Shown: positions 13,150 through 25,201, counted from the stretch's first letter. The stretch: 64,000 bases of DNA from Podaxis mareebaensis (GCA_018524725.1 JAEUWP010000207.1:124001-188000), one strand, 5' to 3'. Program-made: numbers and translations. Notes: generated from the letters alone by a model not told the origin.

Positions 13150-16100
13150 ATGGCGTCACTGGTGTGCTCCCTCAGCGCTTTCCTCGAGCTTTCCCAGAGT
13201 CTTGATTAATGTCTTGCCAGGGGTTGCGTAACACCTGATATCCTCCAAAAACTCGCGACTATCGACCTTAGCCGAGTCTCTGGCTTCTCAGAGTTGAAGT
13301 TAGTCGTTTGTCTCTGTCAAAGATGGCTTTCTCTTAGCATTTATTCTAGCACCAACGACCAAGCCAAAGTCCGGCTGGCGATTCAATTGCGCCGTATCGA
13401 CTCGGCCGATATTCCGGAATCTGCTAAGTCAAAGCATACTCCAGGTGTCTCTTTTCCTCAGCCTTCTCAGGCCAAAAGAAAACCAACGGATGAACTACCA
13501 CGAGCCTCTACGTCTCACGAGTCTATTCCCCCTGCTTCCCAGGTTAAACGCAAAGCGACGGAAGAACCACCCCACTCCTCGATATCTCGCGTTTCTTTTG
13601 CGCAACCACTAGTTGCTTCTCAGTCTCCTGAACTTGGTGACGACGAGCCCCAAGAGAACGAAGCCCCCGAGGAGTTGTACTGCACCTTGCAAACAAGCGT
13701 TGTTGGCATTCAATACTACAGAGGTATGGAATATTATTGCCATTTCCATCAGTAACTGGAACTGTGTGAAAGGACTGGTTGGGCCGGGAGAGGAGGTTGT
13801 CTTGGTCAGAGAGCCTCGCAACCCCTATGACTCGTAAGTGGCCTTAGTCGCGATTGCAAAGGGTGTTCAACCATTTATGTGTCCTAGAAACGCCATCCAA
13901 GTGAAAAATATTGGACAAGTTCAAGTGGGACATGTTCCTCGCAACGTCGCGGCGAAACTCGCACCCCTTCTCGATCGAAAGGTCGTTACCGTTGAAGGGG
14001 TAATTAATGACGGTAATCGTATGTCTCGCGTGTTTTCTTTCCAGATGAATTAGAACTCATGGCATACCTAGTTGGAAGATCAAAGGGGTATACGCTATCT
14101 ATGTAAGTTATTTACCTTCCCGATTTTGACTTGTTGGAACCCATGCATGTGACAGGACTTTAAAGATTTACGGTGCCGGGGATAAACGCGACATTCTTGA
14201 ACCGCAATTAGTTTGGGCGACTCCCGGACAACGCGGCTTCCCCTCCAGGAACAATCGGGCAGCTACTTCGGCTTCTACTCCGACTTCGTATGGAGGTAGG
14301 CCAGGTTATGGCATCGGTTCAGGTGGTAGCTCTTCCTACGTTGTGACTGGCGCTGGTTATTCCTATGGCTACTCAGGGATGACACAGACGCCCAGCATTT
14401 CTGTTGGGCAACAAGAGGCCATGAGGGTGCAGCAAGAAGCCATCCTCAAGCAGCAAGAAGCCTTACGCAAGGCCGCCGAACTTAAGCAAATGATAGATGG
14501 ATTGGAAAAAGTAAATGACGAAGGCCGGCGCAGTTCCCTGTTGGACAACCTTTGCTCTACGGAAGATATTCTCTCTTTGCCCTTGCATCCTGATCCGCCG
14601 GGTATCAAGAAGGGAAATTTGAAGGTCGACCTGCTTAAGCATCAAGTACGTGGAGCATCCTTGAAACTGTTGAGATACTTACGCAGTCGACAGTCTCAGG
14701 CTTTGCAATGGTGTATAGAACGAGAGCACCCTGTTTTGCCGAGCAAAGAAAGCGACAAACCTGTTCAGTTCTGGCAATGCAGGACCATGAACGGCAAGGT
14801 ATGTATCCCTGCCGGCTCTAGGGAATAAGGAAGGTCTGACATTCGTTTTCGGTAGCCATATTATTTCAACCGTGAGCCTAGTTCTACCCCAAGTTTACTT
14901 TTGTATCTCAAATACTTTGTGATAGTGGCTACCAAGACACCACAAAATCAGCCTCCGATACTCGGTCGCGGCGCTCTATGTGCTGATGCTATGGCAAGTG
15001 AAACACAATAGTTATGCAATGTCTACTGACGTTTGGTCCTAGGGATTGGTAAGAGGTTTTGAAGCAAGAGCTTTTCTCCAGCGCGCATTTATGACACTCC
15101 TAGGGGAAAACCTTGACCATGATCGCCCTAATTCTCGCTACAAAAGGTGACGAGTCTCCTGGAATATCCAAGACGACTCTCATTGGTAGGACATGAGTCT
15201 TACGCCATTTTTTGCATCGTCCCGCTCAACTATTGCTCCAGTTGCTCCCCTCTCCATTCTCTCCAATTGGGAAAAGCAAATCGAGGATCATTGCGTTCCA
15301 GGAGCATTGTCTTCCTGCATATACTACGGCAACAATAGGAAACTAAGTGCTCAAGAACTGCAGAAATACGACGTCGTCATCACGACATATCAGACCATAA
15401 CGGGTGAGCATGGGAATTTAGACACTGAGGGAGAAGGAAGGAAAAGGCGCAAAACAGAGCGGGCCCTCTTTGACGTTAATTGGAAGGTGACTGTTCCAAC
15501 TAACTATGCTAAGCGATTCTCACCAGAGTCCACAGCGTATCATCCTGGACGAAGGACATAATATCCGTAACTCAAAGACAAAAATGGCCCAGTCTGTTTG
15601 TGCCCTTAAGGCTGAGCGACGTTGGATTCTAAGCGGAACGCCGATTGTGAGTCTCTCTTTGATGAAACGACGAAAGTTGATTAACCAATGCGTTGTCCAG
15701 ATCAACTCGCCTAGAGTAAGAGATCGTGTGTCTATCTTTCTGGTTATGTACTCATGTCCGTAGGATTTGGGTTCGCTTTTGACATTTCTGCAAATTTGCC
15801 GTCCGCTCGATAATGAAGACTTCTTCAAGAGGCTCCTCCTCAGGCCCCTCAAGGACGCGTTGCCGTCAGGTGTCGAATTGCTAACTGTGAGTGAAGGACA
15901 GGACAACGCGTATAAGTATCTAAAATACGCTTCAAAGGCCTTAATGAACCAAATCTGCATCCGACGTACCAAAGAAATGCAAGACAACCAGGGTAATCCT
16001 TTGATACCCCTGCCACCAGTAGGTTTTAAAGTTCACTTGCGGAATGAGGCTGATCTCTCCCAGGTCGAAATGATTAAGGTTCCGGTCACCCTGCACAACG

Positions 16101-17988
16101 AAGCTAGGGTGAGGATTTCTACTTGGACTGATAGTTTTCGGATGTTCACATCGAGCGTTAGCAACTCTACGATCAAGTAGAACAATTATCCAGACAGCGA
16201 TTCGAGCGTTACATGAACAATCAGGCGAATACGAGTTTTGTACGCAACCGAACACTTTCCCTGTGTGGTCCTTGTTTACCATCTCCTAGGCGCAATCTAA
16301 TGTCTTGAGCATGCTCACCCGCATGCGTCAACTAGCCTTACACCCAGGTCTCCTGCCCCCCAACTACCTTGAAGAGTTGCATAGGGTGGATGATGGCGAC
16401 CAAGCATCCAGCCCGGTTGTTCCCTTGACTCCAGAAGAGAAGCTCCGTCTTCAGGAGCTTCTAGCTCAAGCTATCGAGGACTGTGAAGAATGCCCAGTTT
16501 GCTTCGAAATTTTGAATGACCCAAGGATAACCTATTGCGCCCACAAGTTCTGCCTCGCGTGGTAAGACCGGTGATCCCTAATGTGAATGTGCCTAATGTT
16601 CCTACAGCATCACAGAGGTTATATCCAGGGACCCCAAGTGTCCCATGGTGCGTTGTTTCTGCTACGTGTGTCACTGTTTTGACCCAATGAGCGTTGTTCC
16701 AAGGATCGACGCCCTATCTCGATAAATGACCTATTGGAACCACCGCCACCTACCGAACTCACACAGAAACCAGTCTGCGACAACAGCCCTGAAGATCCTA
16801 CCAGCGTTCGCGCCAGTTCGTCGGCCAAGATCGATCAACTCATCCATCTGTTGCAGTTGACCCCCTGGTCAGAGAAATCACTTGTGTTCTCCCAATTTAC
16901 ATCATTCCTGGATAAGGTGAGTGATTACCCCAACAGTCACCTTCGCCGTCATTCCTACCTCGCATCTGCCAGATTGGGGATGCCTTGAATGAAGCCGGGT
17001 ATGTAGATTTTGGGCTTTCCTTGAAGCTTATTCTGATTCCTTATCACAGCATCGCATATGTTCGCTTCGATGGTCAGATGTCTGCTAGAAGGCGTCAAGA
17101 GGCCATCGCTCGTTTCTCTATCCCAGTAAAGGGCCGAATCACATCCCATTCCAGCTCACAACCAACCCGAGGAACCAGGTCTCGCGGAAAAGGCAAAGCC
17201 AAGAAAGTCGACGATTTTGATTATGATGATGACGGCGATGCTGATCCTGATTTTGTTATGCGAGATGATCGGATGGAGGATGATGATTTTTCAGGAGAGG
17301 AAAATCCCCGCATCATGTTAATCTCGCTTAAAGCTGTAAGTGAACACTCACAGGAAGGTGATCCGGTACTGATGAGTCCTGCAGGGCGCTCTCGGTTTAA
17401 ATCTGACTGGTAAGTAACCATGACGCTGGCTAGGCTGAACGGGGCTGATCTGTTGATCCAAGTGGCAAATAATGTTTATCTGTAGGTACATGCGACTCTC
17501 CTGCCCACGCATTTACTGATTTTTGTGTTTCAGGATGGATCCGTGAGGCCATAAACTCTAGGAAGAGCGAACTCTCCGCTGATTTAACGCAATAGGTGGT
17601 GGCAGGAAGGGATCGAGTCTCAGGCCATTGACCGTGTGAACAGGATTGGACAGAAGAAACCTGTTCACGTATATCAATTAATCGCAGAAGATACCGTTGA
17701 GTCGAAGGTTTTGGAGATCCAAGAACGCAAGAAGGCGCTGGTGCAACAGGTCCGTAGGGACCTACTCGTCGTGAATCATCTGTTGATCACGGGTTCTAGG
17801 CGTTCTCTGGTATCAAACGGCGCGAGACACAACGCCAACAGCGTGAAGCAAGGCTTCAAGGTATGTACATTTGTCCTGACCCTCTTGGGTGTCGGTTTGA
17901 CACAAGCATCCTTCTAGACCTTGTTGAAATTTTCGGCGCTCGTAGGCAAAGCGCCGAGGTAGATAACAATCAAAGCAGAGTAGAGTAA
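13150..17988 (+). CDS. HIRAN-SNF2-RING DNA translocase/E3, Rad5/HLTF type
   Basis: Proteins of this architecture remodel stalled replication forks and polyubiquitylate PCNA in error-free damage tolerance. I read 28 exons and about 1148 residues. Domains in order: HIRAN at about 141-235 (SVVGIQYYRGLVGPGEEVV, LVREPRNPYD, IGQVQVGHVPRNVA), SNF2 N-lobe at about 415-760 with Walker A DAMGLGKT and DEGH box (RIILDEGHNIRNS), C3HC4-like RING at about 823-866 (CEECPVC, CAHKFCLAC, CPMD) and SNF2 C-lobe at about 890-1105 (VFSQFTSFLDK, YVRFDGQM, LKAGALGLNLT, DRVNRIGQKKPVHVYQL). The last RING ligand position is Asp instead of Cys. Seven exons are under 30 nt and the Walker A motif is split by two introns, one a GC-AG intron. 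The 5' end is the weak point: a 14-nt first exon 13150-13163 and exon 13221-13298 keep frame, but the donor is poor. Confidence 0.9.
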
Positions 17989-18159
17989 CGCATAATCACG
18001 TTGTTACTAAGTATTCCACGTGGGTCTTAGTATTCATCAAGTCATGATGACTCGATCTGCTCAAAACGGTCACATTGGTCTAGTTTTTCTTACTTATAGC
18101 CTATCCGCTCAAACTAATGTACATAATTCGTTGCTCATCCCTCGTTATCTCGCATCGCC

Positions 18160-18771
18160 ATGCCTCAGCACGAAATCATCGAGTCTTTCTCCGGTCGCGT
18201 GCGACTCATTCCCCCAGATCCTGCATTAGATGAGACCGTAGCGGTTTACAGGACACATCCTGAAACGCTCAAACACCTCAGGGTCCTTCCCAAAGAGATG
18301 ACAACGGAGGATGTCCGTGTCCGTCGAGAAAAACGTGCGGAAGATCCAACACTGGTGGACTTCTATGCGTTTACGGTGAAACCAGACGGCACTCGAGGCG
18401 AGTTTATTGGTATTACAGGGATATTCAAGATCGATGAGGCGCAGAATTCTTGTGAAATTGGGATTCTAGTTGCACCGGGGAAACACGGGGCGGGGAACGC
18501 CACGGAAATACTATACTGTTTGATGAAGTGGGTGTTTGAGGAGAGGAGGATGCACCGGGCAACATTTGAGACTGCTGTGGATAACATTCCAATGCAGAAG
18601 TGGTTGGAGAAGACGGGGATTCGACTGGAGGCGGAGAGAAAAGAGGCATGGCGAGGGATAACCAACGGAGAGTATGAAGATGTGAAAGGGTACGCGGTGT
18701 TGGAATGGGAATGGCAGGATCGAATAAAGGCCAACTTGGAAGCGAGGATCCGGACACGATGGGGTCTCTAA
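18160..18771 (+). CDS. GNAT-family N-acetyltransferase
   Basis: A single-exon 203-residue protein of the RimJ/RimL-like GNAT fold, which transfers acetyl from acetyl-CoA to an amine. It shows the family layout: an N-terminal RVRLIPPDPALDE strand-helix, a central FIGITGIFKIDEAQNSCEIG strand pair, the acetyl-CoA loop region APGKHGAGNATEIL, and the C-terminal block TAVDNIPMQKWLEKTGI. The acetyl-CoA loop is the looser form seen in many fungal members. The substrate is unknown. The start is the first ATG in a frame that covers the full fold. It lies convergent with ARPC4, with only 65 bases between stop codons, so the 3' ends of the two transcripts probably overlap. Confidence 0.82.
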   Translation: MPQHEIIESFSGRVRLIPPDPALDETVAVYRTHPETLKHLRVLPKEMTTEDVRVRREKRAEDPTLVDFYAFTVKPDGTRGEFIGITGIFKIDEAQNSCEIGILVAPGKHGAGNATEILYCLMKWVFEERRMHRATFETAVDNIPMQKWLEKTGIRLEAERKEAWRGITNGEYEDVKGYAVLEWEWQDRIKANLEARIRTRWGL

Positions 18772-18836
18772 ACAGTGTTTGGAAGGGTTAGAATTAGCGT
18801 TTACTTAGGGATCTTTCACCTTTCAACCCGTTTGTT

Positions 18837-19718
18837 TCAAGTTGGAATTGATTGGTTATAATGGCTGGTACAAAGGTGTTGACGAGTGGTATGGTATATC
18901 GTAGCAGTAATCTCTATGCATTGATCTGCCTGAGGTAAGAACCAGTTTGCGTTAAATAGAGCAATACTCACCGCAGTCAGATAAGATTCTGCGACGATAC
19001 GTGCCCGGGCGTTCAAACTAAGTTTCATCTCACTGATCTCTTTGTCCACTTCTTCCATGAACCTTGGTCATGCTATCAATGCATAGTCCCCGGTTAATCC
19101 AAGCCAAAATAACCCACTGGATGATGAAATCCACGATCTTGTGCTTGAGCATAGTCTCTGTGTGGGTATTCGTGATTAAGAAAGATATATCGTAGCCCTA
19201 GGCCTGACGTCAGATCGATATCCCGGTCGATAGGGGCACAACATACTGGAACAGGCTTTCGTCGCAGAACAATGAAATTCTCTGCACGCTGCATCATGAA
19301 CCTCGTGAATTTGTGACATAGAATACGTTCTATTTCATCGGCTTGCTTGATCTTGATGCTTAGTCTTATGGAGTTCACTGAAGGCTCGATCAGGACGCGT
19401 TCGTTCTCATTACGGGAAATGATTAGTGGGTTCAGCAACACTTCCTTCGACGCCCTGAGTGAAATTTAAGAGGAGAGTCTATTTTACATAGAAAGAAGCA
19501 CACCTCGTCTCAACCTCTGGTTTGTTGTGACGTTCGACAACCTGGTAAGCAGTGGGTACCAGAACCTTTCCCCAGAAGCCAGAGCGTACCTGAGATGAAA
19601 AATCTTCAAGGGTCAACGCTGCGGTGAGCGTTGAGCGCACTGCTGCGAGATATGGGCGTAGAACGTTGGACTGTGGCCATTAGTGGGGGTTTATTCGGGA
19701 CGATGATGGGCTCACCAT
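18837..19718 (-). CDS. arc19: ARPC4, 20-kDa subunit of the Arp2/3 complex
   Basis: Arp2/3 nucleates branched actin at endocytic patches, and ARPC4 with ARPC2 forms its core. Minus-strand exons 19716-19718, 19590-19670, 19504-19541, 19247-19454, 19118-19197 and 18837-19062 join in frame. Hallmarks are [83 protein letters not shown] and [20 protein letters not shown]. These match ARPC4 almost block for block. The start codon is separated from the rest of the protein by the first intron, so the first coding exon is just ATG. After the family's usual end (VAESYLTA) the frame runs on. An optional 42-nt stop-free intron (18930-18971) gives 197 instead of 211 residues, against about 168 in animals. 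Confidence 0.92.
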
Positions 19719-19877
19719 GGTGTGGAGGATGTGTCTTGAGGTGGTCGAGTTCCATCATAGATTAGGGCAGCGAGCGGAGTTTCGGCATTTCGCCGAATTG
19801 ATTTAGACACACGGCGTCCCTCACGCGTCTCGAAAAAATCTTTTCAACTTTGTTCTTCTTTCCACTTGCACGTGTAA
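19719..19877. promoter_or_regulatory. Short divergent promoter, arc19 / FKBP gene
   Basis: The two start codons are only 159 bases apart and point away from each other, so one compact bidirectional promoter must serve both genes. No specific factor site is called. Confidence 0.5.
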
Positions 19878-21351
19878 ATGGCTGTCGCAATTGCAATTTG
19901 GTACGTTTGGACGTGTCACTTATCTTTCCTATTCTGACACACTCTGCAGGAGTCTTGATCTCGCTCCAGGAAAGGAGGAAGTTGTGGTTCCCCAAGCCGA
20001 TGTCCGCATCTCCAATGCTTCTTTGGGGGAGAAACTTGCAGACCAAAGTGGGAGAACCGTCGTCAAAGTCACATACAGCAAGCTTGGAGGTGCCGATAGC
20101 GACGAGGAGGAGGAGCAGGAGGAGGAGCCAACCTCCAGTTTTATCCTCTGTGCTCTTACCGCTGGAAAGGTTTGTCGACCTCTGTCCCGTCTGCGTCGTG
20201 AATAACGATCCCGTCCTTTCTACAGATTGAGAATGCTCAAGTGAATCTTGTGCTTGAGGAAGGCACCGAGTACAAGTTTGAGCTTGTTGGAAAAAAGTAG
20301 TTTCCTTTCGTTCACATGTGCTGGAGCTACTGACCAATGGTTTATAGCGCCATCTCTCTATCAGGCAACTATATTGGTATGTATTCCTTGGCCATGACCA
20401 TGCAGCTTTTCTCTTATTTGAAGCAGACCAGGTCGGTCCCGACCAGCCTCCCTTCGACGAGGAGGATGAATTCGATTCTGACGAAGAAGATGCTTATGAC
20501 CTCCGTGAAGTGAGCTCAGATGTCGAGATGGACCCTGAAGAGCTCGAGGGTATCGAGAGTGATGCGAGGTAACTATTAATCCAATTTTTCCAATGCTCTT
20601 TCTTACTATGCGACATTAGCCGCTTTGAAGAAGTCGCAGAGGAGGAAACAGCTAAACCAGGCAAGCGTCCTCGTGAATCCGACGCTGCAGAGAAAGAGGA
20701 AAAGTCTGCCAAATCTGAAAAGAAGAACAAGAAGCTAAAGAAGGAAAGTGGTGAGGCTGTTCCTGTTGGCAAGGAGGAGGCCAAGGCCCAGCCCGAAGAG
20801 AAGAAAGAGAAGAAACAGGAGAAAAAGGAGAAGAAACAGGAGGACAAGGCTACTAAGGAGATCAAGGAGCTCAGTGGTGGTCTGAAGGTCCAGGATCACA
20901 CCGTTGGCACTGGTCCCCAGGCCAAGAAGGGTGACAAGCTCCAAATGCGATATGTCGGTAAACTCCAGAATGGAAAGATCTTTGACAAGAACACAAAGGG
21001 ACAGCCTGTAAGTTTGCAGTTCACTTCCCTTTCTTGCTATCCAAAGCTCAACTTCGTTAGTTCAGCTTCAGGCTAGGAGCCGGTGAGGTCATCAAAGGCG
21101 CGTCCTGTTATTGACATTTCCGACACTCGACTCATTTGCCTTGTAGGTTGGGACGAAGGGCTTGTCGGTATGCAAGTTGGCGGTGAACGCAAATTGGTTA
21201 TTCCTCCCAAGCTTGGTTACGGCAAGCGCGGAGCCGGACCTGATATCCCACCAAATGCAACTTTGACCTTCGGTGCGTGCTTCGTCCCTCCGACGTGTTC
21301 CCCAGTTCACTTACCTTCTGGGTAGAGGTCAAACTTCTAGCAATCAACTAG
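19878..21351 (+). CDS. Nucleolar FKBP-type peptidyl-prolyl isomerase (Fpr3/Fpr4 type)
   Basis: This family acts in the nucleus and nucleolus as histone chaperone and proline isomerase. Nine exons (19878-19900, 19950-20169, 20226-20296, 20348-20376, 20427-20568, 20620-21007, 21061-21097, 21147-21272, 21326-21351) give 353 residues. The N-terminal nucleoplasmin-like region starts [17 protein letters not shown]. It is followed by acidic tracts ([15 protein letters not shown]), then a Lys/Glu-rich stretch, then an FKBP domain from about residue 247 to the end. FKBP motifs: [72 protein letters not shown]. The intron between VIKG and WDEG begins GC rather than GT (21098). No alternative GT donor keeps the conserved Gly-Trp-Asp. 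Confidence 0.92.
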
Positions 21352-22696
21352 GGGTTATCACCCTAGCTACGTCGCGTTCGTTCAAAAGTAGATCTTTATG
21401 GAGCTAATGTCTTGGTCTAATCATGTTCTCCAGTCTGACGCAAATTATGTTGGATAGGATGTATGTCTACCCCGTCGTAGCCAATGTTGTATTACGAAAC
21501 TGTGCATTCATGCATACGCCTTTCTTCGGCAAGAGCGGGCCACGTTTTGTAACCAATGGATGTCATCACTCAAACAGTTCGGAACCAAATCTACCACTCG
21601 CAGGACGATCTTGCTTTTCACCGAGGAGATGATTGCAGTGCATTTCAAACACATTTCCGGGCGAAGAATCCTTGTGAACTTATCAGCCATATATAATGAC
21701 ACAGCTTGGTCGACTGATGCCGCTGCGTAAGCAATGGTCTAGTTGAACGTCAGGCCTAAATTGTGCTGATTATGAGCCTCCGCGTGACAGCCCTTTCTTT
21801 GACAGCGTGCACGCGTCTCCACCGTAAACGAACCCCAACCTTGCATAACCCCTTCATGAATTCTGGCTATGCGAAGAATTTTATCAAGCTTTTTTCGCTT
21901 TCCTGTTGGAGTCTCAAAGGTAGGTTCCAACCCTTGAAGGAAATAGGAGCAGCTGTGAAATCCGTAGCATCGCCCCACTGAAACAACGCATTAATTCCCC
22001 TGTCGCGGCATTGAAAGACTCTCAATGGCTTCCATGCCACCAGATCCTGCAGGATTATTTGTCCCTAAATTGCGTACTCCCATTCGACTTGGCTTCCTGT
22101 CCTAGAGCAGAGTTTTACTCTATCGACGCTGGGGCGTGTTAGGGTTTATGATCTGATCCGCAGGTTCGCCGGAACAGGGAAGGTCGCATTCCTTCGACGA
22201 TCGTTTTCCGCCAATCAAGGAGTAACCTGGCCTCTTCCTTGGGGACGTCAAAACATAAACTTGAAGCAACGCTGGAATTAATATGGGGGTGGATTTACCC
22301 GCAGTTTTTGACTTCACTTCTAAACCTAGTCAAAATCCTAGAGTTCTCACACAGGGCGGGCGGATGTGCCAGTGCGGCGGCTCCAATCAAATCGAGATTA
22401 CTTGGTGAGCAGACGAAGTCGAAGAGACAATCATATCTATCTCCGGGGATTGAAAGGTCTGTCGGTCCGGCTTGCGTGAGCACTATTACGGTTGAGCGGG
22501 AAAATATATTGTGAATACGGTGCGACGTCTGGTTCTTGATTGCTCGACAGCTTCTTTGAAACTATTCTGCTAGATTTGTTCCCAGAGGTTCCTCACTGCC
22601 GTATTTTTGGCAAGGAAGAAGCCCGGGGGACCGGGTACACGCATGCATATAATAAGTTGACATGCTGGATACCCTGGAGGCACCAGACCACCAACT
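21352..22696. other. Gene-free region upstream of the P450
   Basis: Short unrelated open frames occur on both strands. None extends by splicing into a recognisable domain, and I could not relate any of it to the downstream P450. It should contain the P450 promoter near its right end. Confidence 0.45.
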
Positions 22697-25201
22697 ATGG
22701 CGTCTCTTTTATCTATTGCTGCTACTCTCGCGTTACTTTTCGTCCTGCATAGGATCATTGGGGCACTGAAAATACTTCACTCTGTAGGGTACGCCATTGT
22801 TTCATCCCTCTTATTCCCACCGCTCTGACCGTCCCCGAATTTCACCTAGATATCTTCCAGGTCATCGGTCAATCTTTGGTTTTCGGAGCCTCTGGTATTA
22901 TGTTCTACCTCAAATCAAAGGTATCAAGCTCGACAGAAACTTCATATTCCAAGAAGGCCATAAAAGTATTTCCCCCCATGTTTCACTCACGGATTCTTGT
23001 CTTATGGCTAACTCCCTTTGTAGTCTTCGAGCAGGTTGGGTGGGACGCATACACATCTGTTCGTGTTTCCACTTCGCCTTCCTGGCATCCCATTCCGGAA
23101 CTAACGTCCTTGTACCTTAGATCACTTTTTGGCCCTCTCTACAATACAATATTTATATCGCCGACGCCGCAGCCATCAAAGTAAGTTGTGATAGAGACCA
23201 TATAAAACTATTGTACAACCACAGTACCGAATCAGGACTTTGCTACTACCCGCCGATTCCCCAAGCCACTTCATCTCTATGAGGCCATCAACCTGTATGG
23301 ACATAACATCGTGGCGTCTGAGGGGGATTTGTGGAAGAAGTACAGGAAAATCTCCGGCCCCTCCTTTTCAGAAGTGAATTTTCTATGCCTACTTCTGAGG
23401 CCTCGCTATAATCTCACCCCCACCGACAGAAAAACAACAAATTGGTCTGGGACGAAACTCTACGAATTGTGGACGACTTAATATACAGCGTATGGGAAAA
23501 CAGGGACGCAACCGTGAATCACGGTGTAGATATCACCTTACCCGTAAGTCTATGCTCGATCTTGGATCATCATCCTACCTGAACTGTGACCCATTTAGCT
23601 TGCCCTCCTTGTTATCGGCGCAGCAGGTAGGTTCTTGGAGCAATCACAATACTTCATACTTGATAACTGTGATTCTTCAGGTTTCGGTCAGAGGGTAACC
23701 TGGGAGGACAATGCCAACGCAAAGCCAGGCAATCACAAACTCACTTTCCGAGAAGCCTTGCATACCACTGCTTCGGAACTTGTCTACAACTTCGTCCTTC
23801 CGAGCTGGGTTAAAGCCTTGCCACACCCGAGGCTGAGGAAGATCAAATTAGCTACGGATGAATTGAGGGTAAGTGATGCCTTGCTTTATATTTCGAAAGA
23901 TCTCCGATTAAAAGGGAGGCAATCTTGTGTACCCACAGGACTACATGCGGGAGATGATCAGAGACCGCCAGGCTTCTGAAGTTCAAGATAAACATGACCT
24001 ATTTAGTAGTCTAATCCACGCCAACAAGGAGGAACTCGAAGGAATAAGCCTCACAGAAGAAGAATTGATGGGTATGCACTCTCTACAGTAATCATCTGAG
24101 CTATTGTCGAGCCATACGTTAGGGAATATCTTCATATTCTTGGTTGCTGGGCATGAGGTGTGTGTGGATCATATCCTTGGAGACCATGTCACACTGAATT
24201 TGATTGTCGAAGACAACTGCACATACGCTCTCTTTCACGTTTGCTCTACTGGCTTTATACCCGGAAGTTCAAGAGAAATTACTCAAGCATATCAAGAGCG
24301 TTATCCCTGATGGAAGGAGGCCTGTGAGTGTGACTTCGGGTCTAGCCATTCCATGCCCATGATTTAACTGCGCCGCATAGACATACGAAGATATGCCTAA
24401 ATTAACCTATGTTATGGCGTAAGTCCGATCCCGTTGTGCGTCCTTAGGCTTCAATTCATCTTGAACCTTCCTCTTCAGCGTTTACAATGAGACTCTTCGG
24501 CTGTTTTCACCTGTAAACCCCTTTTCTACGATAAAGTAGTACATTCAACTCATTATTTATTAGGTCTCTTCGGTCTCAAAGAAGGCGCCAGAGGATACTT
24601 CAATTGTAGTCGGGAACTGCTTTAACGACGAGAAAAAGAGGATCCCCATTCCTAAAGGAACACAACTCACAATCCACGTTCCGGGGGTACAAAGAAATCG
24701 TGAGCCACTTCTCTGAACGGCGACATCTATCTGATCTATGAGGACAGCGAGATACTGGGAGAACCCTGATGAGTTCATTCCAGAGCGGTTCTTGGGAGAT
24801 TGGAATAAGGATGCCTTGGTCGCATTTTCCGTCGGTACGTCATTGAGTTCGCTGGTGTAGGCAATCGTCTGAACTCTGTCACAGGGCCACGAGCGTGCCT
24901 CGGAAGAAAGTAAGCAATCCTTGTAGCCTCCCCGTGCATGAAATGAAACAGTTCACTAGGTTTAACGAGACTGAGGGCATTGCAGCTCTTACCTCTATCA
25001 TAAGTCGATACAAGATTGAAATCCAGGATGAGCCGCAATTCAAGCACGAATCATTCGAAGAACGCAGGGCTCGTATCCTGACCGCCAAACTGGTCCTGAC
25101 CCTATCGTGAGTGAAGCCGGTGACGAATGATGACCTTCATCTCATGTTTCGTCCATAGACCAAAGCGTTTGCCGTTGGTTTTCCGAAGACGTTCGGACTA
25201 A
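22697..25201 (+). CDS. Cytochrome P450 monooxygenase, ER-anchored
   Basis: A heme-thiolate oxidase, presumably using NADPH-P450 reductase at the ER; the substrate is unknown. Eighteen exons, all phase-consistent, give 519 residues. An N-terminal anchor (LSIAATLALLFVLHRII) is followed by LPGHRSIFGFRS. The I-helix oxygen-binding motif is AGHETTAHT, the ExxR motif is ETLR in VYNETLRLFSP, the meander contains RYWENPDEFIPERF, and the heme loop FSVGPRACLGRKF carries the axial Cys. The protein ends with PKRLPLVFRRRSD, the usual C-terminal strand. All catalytic signatures are intact, so the gene is likely functional. Its style resembles basidiomycete-expanded P450 families, but I cannot give a CYP number. 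A broken partial copy follows directly, and an oppositely oriented dehydrogenase comes next. Confidence 0.93.
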
